A DNA stretch of 64,000 nucleotides from Planctomycetota bacterium (lineage in GTDB: Bacteria > Planctomycetota > PUPC01 > DSUN01), in the NCBI GenBank assembly GCA_035384565.1, contig DAOOIT010000027.1, forward strand, positions 1 through 64,000, given 5' to 3'. The stretch's first letter is position 1. Each line of letters begins with the position of its first letter. Positions 46,708 through 54,974 of this stretch are shown one piece after another. A model generated the notes under the pieces. That model searched no databases. It saw only the letters and a list, made by a program, of their open reading frames with translations, and was not told where the DNA came from. Both the position numbers and the translations under genes were made by a program.

Positions 46708-48927
46708 ATGAAGAAGAAGCTGGTCCTCGCCGCTGTGGTCGCGATGCTCGCCGCCGCCGCCTGGGCCGTGCCGGTGGAGAGATGGGTGCAGACGACATCA
46801 AGCGACTTCGACGCCGGCGACGCCCAGGGCGTGAGCGTGCTGACCCTGGGCCAACTCGTCCTGGCACCTGAGCTCAAACCCCTGCTGAAGGACCCCGTGC
46901 CCCACGTGTGGGCGCTCGCCGCCGATCCCAAAGGCACCCTCTACGCGGCCACAGGCACGGAGCCCAGAGTCCTCCGCATCAGCGGCGGCAAGGCGGAGCC
47001 CTTCTTCACCTCGCCCGAGAAGACCGACCTCGCAATCCTCGCTGTCGCCGTAGCGCCCGACGGCGCGGTCTACGCAGCGGCCGCCCCGTCCGGCGTCCTC
47101 TACCGCATCGCGCCTGACGGCAAGGCCGAGGCCTACTACAAGGCCGACGGCCCCTACATCTGGGCGCTCGCCGTCGCCCCCAACGGCGCGGTCTACGCCG
47201 GCACCGGCCCAGAGGGCAAGGTGCTGCGCATCGCGGGCAAGGACAAGGCCGACACCCTGCTCAAGGCCGGCTCGCGCCACATCCTCAGCCTGGCCCTCGC
47301 CGCCGACGGCTCCGTCTATGCGGGGAGCGACAGGGACGGCTTCCTCTACCACGTGAGCGCGAAGGGCGAGAGCCGCGTGGCTTACGACGCCGAGGGCGAT
47401 GACATTCGCGCCCTGGCCTTCGACGCCCAGGGACGCCTCTACTTCGCCACAGCCGGCGCCTCGCGCGGCGCCGCCGCGGCCTCAACCGCCACGCCCTCCA
47501 CCGCGGCCCGCACCTTCACCATGTCAGGCCACGGCAACCCGAGCGACACCGGCTCGGGCGGCGACGCATTGGCGGGCCAGACGCCGCCACCGAGCGGCGC
47601 CACCGCCGCACCCTCAGCGAAGCCGAGCGGCGGCAACGCCATCTATCGCCTGATGCCCAGCGGCGACGTGGCCCGCGTGGCGAGCGTGGCCGGCGCCGCC
47701 TTCTACTCGCTCCTGTGGCACAACGGCCGCCTTTACGCCGGCACCGGCAACGACGGCAAGCTCTATTGCGTCGAGGGCACCCAGGTGGCCCGCGTGGCCA
47801 ACCTCGACGGCTCGCAGATCACGGCTCTGCTCGCCGTTGAAGGCCGCCTGCTCGCCGCCACGGCCAACTCGGGCCAGGTCTACCAGGTCGCCGCCGACCA
47901 CGTGGCGCAGGGCACCCTGGTCTCCAAAGTGCAGGACACTGAATCGCACTCGCGCTGGGGCACGGCATCCTGGGACGCCCGCACGCCCAAGGGCACGAGC
48001 GTCACCCTCGCCACCCGCACGGGCAACACCGCCACGCCCGACGAGACGTGGAGCCCGTGGTCCGACGAGCTGACCCGTGCCGAGGGCGACCGCATCACCA
48101 GCCCGTCGGCACGCTTCATTCAGTATCGCGCCACGCTCAAGACCTCGCGGCCGGCCGACACCCCCGTGCTCGACGAGGTCATCCTCTCCTACGCCCAGAA
48201 CAACCGCCGCCCGACCTTCAGCCAGGTGCAGATTCAAACCGCGCCCAAGCCGCGCCGCATGATGCCCATGCCCACGCCGCAGCCCGGCCAGATGGGCATG
48301 CAGCCGCCCATGCCCGTCCAGCCCGCGCCCTCGCAAAGCAGCAAAGCGCAGACGCCCCCCTCCCCTCGCGGGCCTTTCGCCGAAACCATCCGCATCTCGT
48401 GGCAGGCCACCGACCCGAATAAGGACGACCTTGTCTTCGCCGTCTACTTCCGCGGCGAGGACGAGAGGACCTGGAAGAAGCTCCAGGACAAGCTGAGCGC
48501 GGCCTATTACGACTGGGACACCCACGCCGTACCCGACGGGCTCTACCGCATCCGGGTCGTCGCCAGCGACTCGCCCACGAATCCCCCCGGCGAAGCCGAG
48601 GAGGGCGAGAAGATCACCGAGGCGTTCCTCGTGGACAACACGCCGCCCACCGTGGCCGGCCTCGCCATCCGCATCGCCAAGGACAAGTCGCTCACCGTCA
48701 CCGCCAAGTGCAGCGACGCCGGCACCGGCCTCGCCGAAGGCGAGTACTCGATTGACGGCGGCGACTGGACCAGCATCGCTCCCGCGGACGGGATTTTCGA
48801 CAGCCAAGGCGAGGCACTCGACTTCAAGGTTCCGGCCCTCGAAAAGGGCGAGCACACCCTCGTCGTCCGCGTCAAGGATCAGGCCGAGAACTCCGGCGCG
48901 GCCAAGGTCGTCTTCACGGTGGACTGA
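46708..48927 (+). CDS. exported beta-propeller protein (739 aa), function unknown
   Basis: The signal peptide (KKLVLAAVVAMLAAAAWA) is followed by repeated blades of about 40 residues with a G-x-V/L-Y-A-A/G-T pattern (GTLYAATGTE, GAVYAGTGPEG, GRLYAGTGND). This resembles NHL/SMP-30-type or WD-like propellers. A low-complexity insert (residues about 255-310) and a Met/Pro/Gln-rich linker (RRMMPMPTPQPGQMGM) separate the propeller from C-terminal Ig/FN3-like domains (DNTPPTVAGLAIRI). It follows the S55 peptidase and is 3 nt before the LOG-like gene. It is probably a periplasmic binding or sensing surface. Confidence 0.8.
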   Translation: MKKKLVLAAVVAMLAAAAWAVPVERWVQTTSSDFDAGDAQGVSVLTLGQLVLAPELKPLLKDPVPHVWALAADPKGTLYAATGTEPRVLRISGGKAEPFFTSPEKTDLAILAVAVAPDGAVYAAAAPSGVLYRIAPDGKAEAYYKADGPYIWALAVAPNGAVYAGTGPEGKVLRIAGKDKADTLLKAGSRHILSLALAADGSVYAGSDRDGFLYHVSAKGESRVAYDAEGDDIRALAFDAQGRLYFATAGASRGAAAASTATPSTAARTFTMSGHGNPSDTGSGGDALAGQTPPPSGATAAPSAKPSGGNAIYRLMPSGDVARVASVAGAAFYSLLWHNGRLYAGTGNDGKLYCVEGTQVARVANLDGSQITALLAVEGRLLAATANSGQVYQVAADHVAQGTLVSKVQDTESHSRWGTASWDARTPKGTSVTLATRTGNTATPDETWSPWSDELTRAEGDRITSPSARFIQYRATLKTSRPADTPVLDEVILSYAQNNRRPTFSQVQIQTAPKPRRMMPMPTPQPGQMGMQPPMPVQPAPSQSSKAQTPPSPRGPFAETIRISWQATDPNKDDLVFAVYFRGEDERTWKKLQDKLSAAYYDWDTHAVPDGLYRIRVVASDSPTNPPGEAEEGEKITEAFLVDNTPPTVAGLAIRIAKDKSLTVTAKCSDAGTGLAEGEYSIDGGDWTSIAPADGIFDSQGEALDFKVPALEKGEHTLVVRVKDQAENSGAAKVVFTVD

Positions 48928-48930
48928 GCG

Positions 48931-49476
48931 ATGCCGCGCATCATCACCGTGTTCGGCGCCAGCAGCGCCCGCCCCGGCAGCGCCGAGTACGACGAGGCTC
49001 TGCGCCTCGGCCGCCTGCTCGCCCAGGCCGGCTTCGCCGTCTGCAACGGCGGCTACGGCGGCACGATGGAGGCGTCCGCACGCGGCGCACGCGAGGCCGG
49101 TGGTCACACGATCGGCATCACCAACGCCCTCTTCGACCCCCGCGCCGCCAACCGCTATATTGCCGACGAGCGCAAGGCCCCCGACTTCTACGAGCGTCTC
49201 CGCCGCCTGTTGGAGTTGGGCGAAGCCTACGTCTGCCTTCGCGGCAGCGTAGGCACCCTCACCGAATTCGCCCTCGCCTGGACTCTCCTCCAGACCGGCT
49301 CCCTCTCCCCCCGCCCCTTCATCTGCGTGGGGCCGGCCTGGCGCGCCGTCCTCGACGCCTACCGCGCGCACCTCCCCGTCCGACCCAAGGACCTCGCCCT
49401 CATCACCCTCGCGGACACGGTCGAGGACGCGGTCAGCGTGATTCGCGGGACCCTACCGTGTCCGTCGGTCCTGTGA
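48931..49476 (+). CDS. LOG-family-like (lysine decarboxylase-like, Rossmann) protein (181 aa)
   Basis: The GGYGGTMEASARGAREAGG stretch near residue 40 and RGSVGTLTEFALAW near 112 match the two nucleotide-binding motifs of the LOG/TIGR00725 family. LOG enzymes release cytokinin bases or hydrolyse nucleoside 5'-monophosphates. Here the PGGxGT signature reads RGSVGT, so enzymatic activity is uncertain. The start is 3 nt after the propeller stop. The last 44 nt overlap the convergent glycosidase-like gene, and its C-terminal codons are made of nonamer repeat. Confidence 0.8.
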   Translation: MPRIITVFGASSARPGSAEYDEALRLGRLLAQAGFAVCNGGYGGTMEASARGAREAGGHTIGITNALFDPRAANRYIADERKAPDFYERLRRLLELGEAYVCLRGSVGTLTEFALAWTLLQTGSLSPRPFICVGPAWRAVLDAYRAHLPVRPKDLALITLADTVEDAVSVIRGTLPCPSVL

Positions 49477-51082
49477 ACCCCGGCCCGCCGGCCGCGACAT
49501 AGCCGTGGCTGGCGCCGCTGGCATCGGGGCTGACCCAGAAGGCGTAGAGGCTGCCGCCCTTGAGGTGGAAGCGGAAGCGCATGGGCTTGCCGCTGAGCGA
49601 TGAGAGGTCGTCGGCGCCTTTCCAGGACACGGCAGCAAGTGTCTTGTCGCAGGAGAGAGGCACGCAGTTGTCGGCGATGAAGGGGGCGACGGGCTTGCCG
49701 TCTTCGCCCAGCACCTCGGCGCGGAACTCGCCCTTCGGGCAGGCGAGGTTGACGAAGAGGTGCTTGCCCTTGAAGCGCACGGGCCGAGTGGTGAGGGTGC
49801 CGCCCTCCTCAGCGGCGTCCATCGAGGCGAAGCCGTCGCGGCGCAGGAAGGCCAGGCCAGTCGCCGCATCGGCGTCCCACTGCCCCTTCGGCTTGGCGCG
49901 GCCGCTGAAGTAGAAGTAGAGCCTGTCGCCCACGACAAGACAGCCGCCGCCGACGGACTGCACGTTGCCCAGGTTCCACGCGCCCTCGGTCTCATTGACC
50001 TCGAGGAAGCGGGTGCGGTCGGGCCGGCTCCAGTGGAAGCCGTCGCGCGAGTAGCCGAGGAGCACTTCGTTGCGCTTCTGCATGCTCAAACGCCCACAGT
50101 CGCCATTGTTCGGCCCCTGCCAGATGACGAAGAGGCCGAGCAGGAGGCTCTCGTACGGTGTGGCGTCGAGGTTGTAGAGCTGGGGGGCCAGCCCTTTCCA
50201 TTGCTCGTTGGGGTTGCGCGGGTCGTCTTTCTCGCCCGACACCCAGTTGACGCGGGCCGTGGCGACCCTGGCCAAGGCAGCACGGGGGTCTGGGTCCTCG
50301 GTGTAGGCGCGGGCGCGGCCGCCCCAGTTGATGCGCTCGCTGATGACCCACACCTGGCGGAACGGGTTGTAGAAGACGGTCGTGCGGTCGCCGCCGATGG
50401 CCTGCGAGGCCACGGGCTCGCTCCAGCGCAGCCCGTCGGCGCTCACGCGCATGACCAGCTTCCAGCCCTTTCCATCGCTCTCGGTGGCGAAGTATTTGAA
50501 GCGCTCCTTCGGGTCCCTAGCGTCGGCGTCCAGCCACACGAGCGTGGTGTCGTGGCGGCGGTTCTCGGGCACGAGGCCGGGCGTGAAGAGCACGTTGGTG
50601 CCGGGCTCGATGTCCAGCTTCGGCTTCTCCCAGGCGATGCCGTCCCGGCTCGTGGCGTAGCAGACGGTCGCCAGGTATCCGCCGCAGTACCACATCTTGA
50701 ACAGCTTGTCTTGCGGGTCGAACCACACGCCGCCGCTGAAGGGCGCCGCGAAGAGGCCGCGGCCCTTGTTCTCCCACGGCTGGTCGGGCCGGACGACGGG
50801 GTTATCCCGGCAGTACTCGACGCGGTGGAACACCCGCTTCAGCGTGGTCTGCTGCACCAGGAAGTCGTCCACGAAGAGCTGGCGGCCGACGTCAATGGGA
50901 ATGACCCCTGGCGGCTGGGCCAGGTACGGCACAGGCATGGGGTCGTTGGGCGGGCGGTCGTACTTCGGCGGCCAGACCTCGGGCAGCACGATGCCGTTGT
51001 AGAGCACCTCGGCCCCCGAGGCGCGCAGGGCCGCCACAGCGCCCAGGCCGACCGCGACGAGCCACACGGCGGCTTCTCGCAT
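49433..51082 (-). CDS. secreted glycosyl-hydrolase-like five-bladed propeller protein (549 aa)
   Basis: A signal peptide (AVWLVAVGLGAVAALRASGA) precedes a GH32/GH43/GH62-superfamily-like propeller. Typical blade starts include RQLFVDDFLVQQ, GVWFDPQDKLFKMWYCGGY, CYATSRDGIAWEKP and LLGYSRDGFHWSRP, and the fold closes near YFYFSGRAK. Such exported relatives are very common in planctomycetes and verrucomicrobia; substrate and catalytic status are unknown. AAGGAG precedes the ATG. The last 15 residues (GPTDTVGSRESR) come from a nonamer repeat shared antisense with the LOG-like gene. Confidence 0.8.
   Translation of the reverse strand: MREAAVWLVAVGLGAVAALRASGAEVLYNGIVLPEVWPPKYDRPPNDPMPVPYLAQPPGVIPIDVGRQLFVDDFLVQQTTLKRVFHRVEYCRDNPVVRPDQPWENKGRGLFAAPFSGGVWFDPQDKLFKMWYCGGYLATVCYATSRDGIAWEKPKLDIEPGTNVLFTPGLVPENRRHDTTLVWLDADARDPKERFKYFATESDGKGWKLVMRVSADGLRWSEPVASQAIGGDRTTVFYNPFRQVWVISERINWGGRARAYTEDPDPRAALARVATARVNWVSGEKDDPRNPNEQWKGLAPQLYNLDATPYESLLLGLFVIWQGPNNGDCGRLSMQKRNEVLLGYSRDGFHWSRPDRTRFLEVNETEGAWNLGNVQSVGGGCLVVGDRLYFYFSGRAKPKGQWDADAATGLAFLRRDGFASMDAAEEGGTLTTRPVRFKGKHLFVNLACPKGEFRAEVLGEDGKPVAPFIADNCVPLSCDKTLAAVSWKGADDLSSLSGKPMRFRFHLKGGSLYAFWVSPDASGASHGYVAAGGPGFTGPTDTVGSRESR
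49453..49473. repeat. short nonamer repeat in overlapping 3' ends
   Basis: About two units on the minus strand (AGGACCG, ACGGACACG, then GTAGG) match the ATAGGACCG consensus. They are coding in both the LOG-like and glycosidase-like genes. Confidence 0.55.
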
Positions 51083-51102
51083 GGGAATCTCCTTCTGAGC
51101 GG

Positions 51103-51167
51103 GATGGGACCCAAAGGGCTGGTCGGATGCGTCGGACCAGTCTGACCTGCTCGACCTGCATGACGGG
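51103..51167. repeat. nonamer array upstream of the glycosidase-like gene
   Basis: Five exact 9-nt steps: TCGGATGCG, TCGGACCAG, TCTGACCTG, CTCGACCTG, CATGACGGG (51123-51167). Two looser units come before them (ATGGGACCC, AAAGGGCTG). It occupies the divergent gap; no inverted partner is clear. Confidence 0.72.
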
Positions 51168-51265
51168 TTTCACACGTGGCTCCCCCCCGCACCCCGCTGG
51201 AGGCAGGAATGCAGCCGCCGGCCATTCTAGGCCCGCCGCACCGGCCTGTCAACGGGCAGCAACGG

Positions 51266-51294
51266 TTGACGGAATGGTCTGGCCTGAGTACGAT
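51266..51294 (+). promoter_or_regulatory. sigma70-like promoter of the six-helix membrane protein gene
   Basis: TTGACG (51266-51271), a 17-nt spacer, TACGAT (51289-51294). The ATG at 51304 is almost at the predicted transcript start, which would give a leaderless mRNA. Confidence 0.6.
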
Positions 51295-51303
51295 CATCCC
51301 CGC

Positions 51304-52056
51304 ATGCGGGCGCCAGACGATGGCCATCTGCCAGACGCCGACACGAGAGGGGATGCCTTGGGCGGAGAGAAGCGCTCGCCGCTGTGGATCGTGATGCTGG
51401 TCGAGGCGATGGTGATCGTGGGCGCCATCGTGGCCGGGCTGAGCGCGGGCAACGTGTCCAAACATTTCGGCGAGAACGAAGTCGTCACCTGGTTCTCGGG
51501 GCTTCTGCTGGTCGCAACGGGCTGGGTGTCGTTTCGCATCTACCAGGCCCGGCGGCCGTCCATTCATGGCACCTGGTGGCGGTCACCGCAAGCCATCTGG
51601 GCGCTCATGGCCGTGGGCTTCGTGTTCCTTGCGGCGGACGACCTGTTCCGGCTGCACGGGCGGACGGACCGCCTGGTGCACCGCTTGCTGCGGATGGAGC
51701 CCACGTCGCTCACGGCGCACCTCGACGACGCGTTGGTGGCCCTGTACGGGATCGTGGGGCTCGCGCTACTCATCGCGTGCCGTCGCGAGGTGACCCGCTG
51801 CCTTCGCGTGCGACCCCACCTGCTGGCAGGTTTCGTCGTGATGTTCGCCATGGTCGTCGTGGACGTGATGAGCAAGCGGCACAACGACGTCCTTCCATGG
51901 CTTCCGGCGCTCACCGACGTCGAACAGGTGACTCGCATCCATAAGTGGCTGACGGTGGCCGAGGATTCGCTGAAGGTCATCGCCGAGGGGCTGTTCCTCG
52001 TGGCCTTTCTGGTCGCGCGGCAGAGGGCCGAGGCAGCCGCCGAGCCGTCCCCCTGA
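51304..52056 (+). CDS. six-helix integral membrane protein, unknown function (250 aa)
   Basis: I do not recognise a family. Six hydrophobic helices are visible: LWIVMLVEAMVIVGAIVAGL, VVTWFSGLLLVATGWVSF, IWALMAVGFVFLAA, LVALYGIVGLALLIA, LLAGFVVMFAMVVVDVM and VIAEGLFLVAFLVA. Polar, acidic and His residues sit at membrane edges (ADDLFRLHG, DVMSKRHND), which could bind metal. The start is either the ATG at 51304 (near-leaderless) or a TTG at 51358 with AGGGGA upstream; both keep all helices. The C-terminal tail is short and basic then Ala/Glu-rich. The next gene starts 45 nt later. Confidence 0.72.
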   Translation: MRAPDDGHLPDADTRGDALGGEKRSPLWIVMLVEAMVIVGAIVAGLSAGNVSKHFGENEVVTWFSGLLLVATGWVSFRIYQARRPSIHGTWWRSPQAIWALMAVGFVFLAADDLFRLHGRTDRLVHRLLRMEPTSLTAHLDDALVALYGIVGLALLIACRREVTRCLRVRPHLLAGFVVMFAMVVVDVMSKRHNDVLPWLPALTDVEQVTRIHKWLTVAEDSLKVIAEGLFLVAFLVARQRAEAAAEPSP

Positions 52057-52101
52057 TCCGACGCTACAGGCGCCGTCCGCCCTCGCGCAGAGGCACCCCC
52101 G

Positions 52102-54732
52102 ATGGGCACCCCACACAAGACCCGCCCGACCGAGCCGCAGGCCTGCGATGCGCGCGCGGCGCTTCTCAGCCTGCAACTCGAACTGGCCGAAGCCTATTGC
52201 GCGCTCGGCGCCGCGGCAGCCGACGCACGGGTGGGCACGGCCCTGCCGGCCTACGCCGCCGTCCATCGTTCGCCACCCGACACGCCGGAGGGGGCGCCGC
52301 GGGTGGCCGAGGCCCTGGGCGCCTTCGGCCGCGCCCTGTGCGATGCCGGGGTGCGCGACCCTGCCATCGCGCCGCAGCTCGATCGCTGCATCGCGCTTCG
52401 GGGGCAGATCCTGGAGTTGGAGCAGCCACCCTGCCCTGTCCCCGCGGCCGTGGCCGCCGCGCCTCCCGCGCGCGGACGGGGGGCGTGGGGCCTGGTAGCG
52501 GCGCTGGCAGCTCTGGCCCTGCTGGCCGGGGGCGTGGCCGCACTCGTCCGCTCAGGGAGCAAGGGCGCCCCGGGGCTGGCCGAGCCCGAGCCGCTGCTCG
52601 TCGCCACCGCTGAGCGCGACCTCGGCCCCACGGGCGGCGCCGTGTCGCTGCCCTCGGGCGCTGCCCTCGTGTTCCCGCCCGATGCCCTGTCCTCACCGAC
52701 CCGCATCACGGTGAGGGAACTGAAGCCTGCCAGCCCTCTCCCACACGGCCAGCAGCGGGTGATCCTGGACTGTGGCCCCGACGGCGCCCGTTTCGCCCGG
52801 CCCGTGCAGTTCCGCATTCCGGCGCCGCCCGGCCACGAGGCAGGGGGTTACACGGCGGCCGGCTATACCGATGCACGCACGGGAGTGCAGCACCTGCTGC
52901 CCAGCCGTGTCGAACCAGGGGCCGGAGGGCGGGCCGAACTGGTGTTCGAGACCGACCACTTCTCGCGTTTCTTCGGCCTCTTCGGCGGCACGCTGCCCAC
53001 CGAGCGCCGGCTTGAGATCCCCTATTACAGCCAGGGCGACTCCCCGTACTGCTGGGCGGCGGCGCTCTACATGGCCCTCCAGGCCATCCGCCCCGACCCT
53101 CAGGGCGGCCTCGGCATCCACGGGATCATCGGGCATATGAAAGTGGGCGAGAACGGCATCACGGCGCAGCAGTTCGCCGGCGCGTCGGCCTTCGGCGGCT
53201 TCTCGTGGTGGCAGTCGGCCCTCTACCCTCTGGTGCTCAACCGAACAGGCTGCCGCGTGGCCACCCGCTCGTATGGCACGCTGAGCGCCAAGCGCACCAT
53301 GTTCGACGCCATCAAGAACGACATCGGCGCCAACGGCCACCCCGTGCTCGTGTGGTCGGGGCGCAAGCAGCACGTCTGGCTGGTGGTGGGCTACGACGGC
53401 AACCAGGTGATCGTGCATGACCCCGCCCTCGACGAGCCCTATGTGATGGGCCACAACAGTTGGCTCACCAGCTCGGGCCACTCCAGCCACAAGCGGCCCG
53501 AGGCCAAGCCGTTCGACGACTCGCTCGGCACCGCCCTGGGCATGGGCGACACCACGCCCGCCAAGACCAAGAGCCGCATCAGCGCCGAGACTGACGAGAC
53601 GTCCATCGGCGACCTCTGGTACACCATGACCTTCCAAGCCGAGAAGCTCGATCCCGCGGCCCCCAAGATCACCCTGAGCATCCCGTCGCACGGCACCACG
53701 CTGCGCTTTGTCGCGCCCGCCACCAAGGCCGCGCCCGAGCGCACCTACCGGTTCCACTGGAGCCCGGAGGCTGCGGACGGCTTCGTGTTCCGGAGAACCG
53801 AGGGAGGCAAGGACGCCGGGACGGTAACAACGCTGCCGGGCGACGTCGCGTCCCTCGTGCCCGTCGTGGCGCTCACCAATATGGGGTACGACAAGGCGAT
53901 CCGCGCGAGCGTCGCCTACCGCATCTACAGCGACCAGAACCGCAAGCACGGCTACTCCACGAGCTTCTCGGCTGATCTGCCCGCGAAGGGGGGCAAGACG
54001 GTCACCGCTTCTGGCAGCGAGATCGCCGTGTCGGCCTTCCGCGACCCGGCCAACGACAGGGCCGCCTGCACCTACGTCTTCGACGCCCACGTGCTCTACC
54101 GCGCCGACCAGGCGGACCGCGTGCAGTTCCGTTTCACGCTCGGACCCCGCAGCGTCGCCCCGCCCAAAGACACGCCCAAGGCCCCGGCGCCCACCATCGC
54201 CATCGAGCCGGTCCCGCCCAAGGCCGTTGGCGATGCCGTGTACCTGAGGGCCATCGTCGGGAACCTCCCGCTCGACGCCGAGTACGAGTGGGACTTCGGC
54301 GACGGCGAGCAGGTGCGCACCCGCGACCGCATCGTCACCCACATCTACAAGACCGTGCCCGCGCGCCCCGCCCGAGTGCGCCTGTACGACTCCAAGACCA
54401 AGCAACTCCTCGCGCAGGCCGAGTACCCCGTGCCCGTGTCCGTGCCCGCCACCACAACCGGGCGCGCCACCACCCGCTGGGATAACGGAAACGTGCACGA
54501 GGTCTTCGACTACATCAAGCCGCACCTGGCGAGCCCGAAGGACCTCGAGCAGTACAAGCTCACGCGCCTTCCCGACAGCGCCGGGGGCGGCATGGTTGCC
54601 ATCCACGGCAACTACAAGTCCTATTCGCGCAACGGCAAGCTGTACGTCGAGTGCGAGTATCGCAACGGCAAGCCCGTGCCCGGCACCTACCGCGAGTACG
54701 ACCCCACGGGCAAGGTGATCAAACAGCAGTGA
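52102..54732 (+). CDS. multidomain membrane protein: ZU5-like, C39-like cysteine protease, PKD and MORN/YwqK-like repeats (876 aa)
   Basis: Domains in order: an alpha-helical N-terminal region (1-110); one membrane helix (about 129-149, LVAALAALALLAGGVAALV); a ZU5-like beta domain (about 170-245, GPTGGAVSLPSGAALVFPP); and a papain-fold C39-type peptidase. The peptidase has Cys317 in QGDSPYCWAAAL, His424 in RKQHVWLVVGYDG and Asp440. Then come beta-rich sequence, a PKD domain (YEWDFGDGEQ near 730), and a short C-terminal repeat (NGKLYVECEYRNGKPVPG). The catalytic triad looks intact. GAGG precedes the ATG. Substrate is unknown; C39-like domains cleave leader peptides or envelope proteins. I know no named protein with this combination. 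Confidence 0.82.
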   Translation: MGTPHKTRPTEPQACDARAALLSLQLELAEAYCALGAAAADARVGTALPAYAAVHRSPPDTPEGAPRVAEALGAFGRALCDAGVRDPAIAPQLDRCIALRGQILELEQPPCPVPAAVAAAPPARGRGAWGLVAALAALALLAGGVAALVRSGSKGAPGLAEPEPLLVATAERDLGPTGGAVSLPSGAALVFPPDALSSPTRITVRELKPASPLPHGQQRVILDCGPDGARFARPVQFRIPAPPGHEAGGYTAAGYTDARTGVQHLLPSRVEPGAGGRAELVFETDHFSRFFGLFGGTLPTERRLEIPYYSQGDSPYCWAAALYMALQAIRPDPQGGLGIHGIIGHMKVGENGITAQQFAGASAFGGFSWWQSALYPLVLNRTGCRVATRSYGTLSAKRTMFDAIKNDIGANGHPVLVWSGRKQHVWLVVGYDGNQVIVHDPALDEPYVMGHNSWLTSSGHSSHKRPEAKPFDDSLGTALGMGDTTPAKTKSRISAETDETSIGDLWYTMTFQAEKLDPAAPKITLSIPSHGTTLRFVAPATKAAPERTYRFHWSPEAADGFVFRRTEGGKDAGTVTTLPGDVASLVPVVALTNMGYDKAIRASVAYRIYSDQNRKHGYSTSFSADLPAKGGKTVTASGSEIAVSAFRDPANDRAACTYVFDAHVLYRADQADRVQFRFTLGPRSVAPPKDTPKAPAPTIAIEPVPPKAVGDAVYLRAIVGNLPLDAEYEWDFGDGEQVRTRDRIVTHIYKTVPARPARVRLYDSKTKQLLAQAEYPVPVSVPATTTGRATTRWDNGNVHEVFDYIKPHLASPKDLEQYKLTRLPDSAGGGMVAIHGNYKSYSRNGKLYVECEYRNGKPVPGTYREYDPTGKVIKQQ

Positions 54733-54757
54733 GGCCTGAACCCGCGCCGTTCAGGCC
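54733..54757. terminator. hairpin after the multidomain protease gene
   Basis: GGCCTGAA (54733-54740) pairs with TTCAGGCC (54750-54757) across a 9-nt loop, overlapping the end of the stop codon. There is no T tract. The rest of the gap to proS holds only its promoter. Confidence 0.5.
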
Positions 54758-54909
54758 AGGCCTGCCTCGTGCGCCGAACTGGCGGAGGCGTCCTTCCCAC
54801 GCCAGGCACCAGCGGCTCGGTGCACTTCGCCGCGTTCGTTCGTTCGGGGGTGCGTGTAATCTCCTTCGGTCGGATTTGGGCTTTACTTTTTTGGCCGTTC
54901 GGCCGTCGT

Positions 54910-54938
54910 TTGCAATGGCCTGATCCCTCCGATATAAT
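54910..54938 (+). promoter_or_regulatory. sigma70-like promoter of proS
   Basis: TTGCAA (54910-54915), a 17-nt spacer, perfect TATAAT (54933-54938). Confidence 0.75.
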
Positions 54939-54974
54939 GCATCTTTCATCGCATCCAAGGCAGGAGACTTCGGG

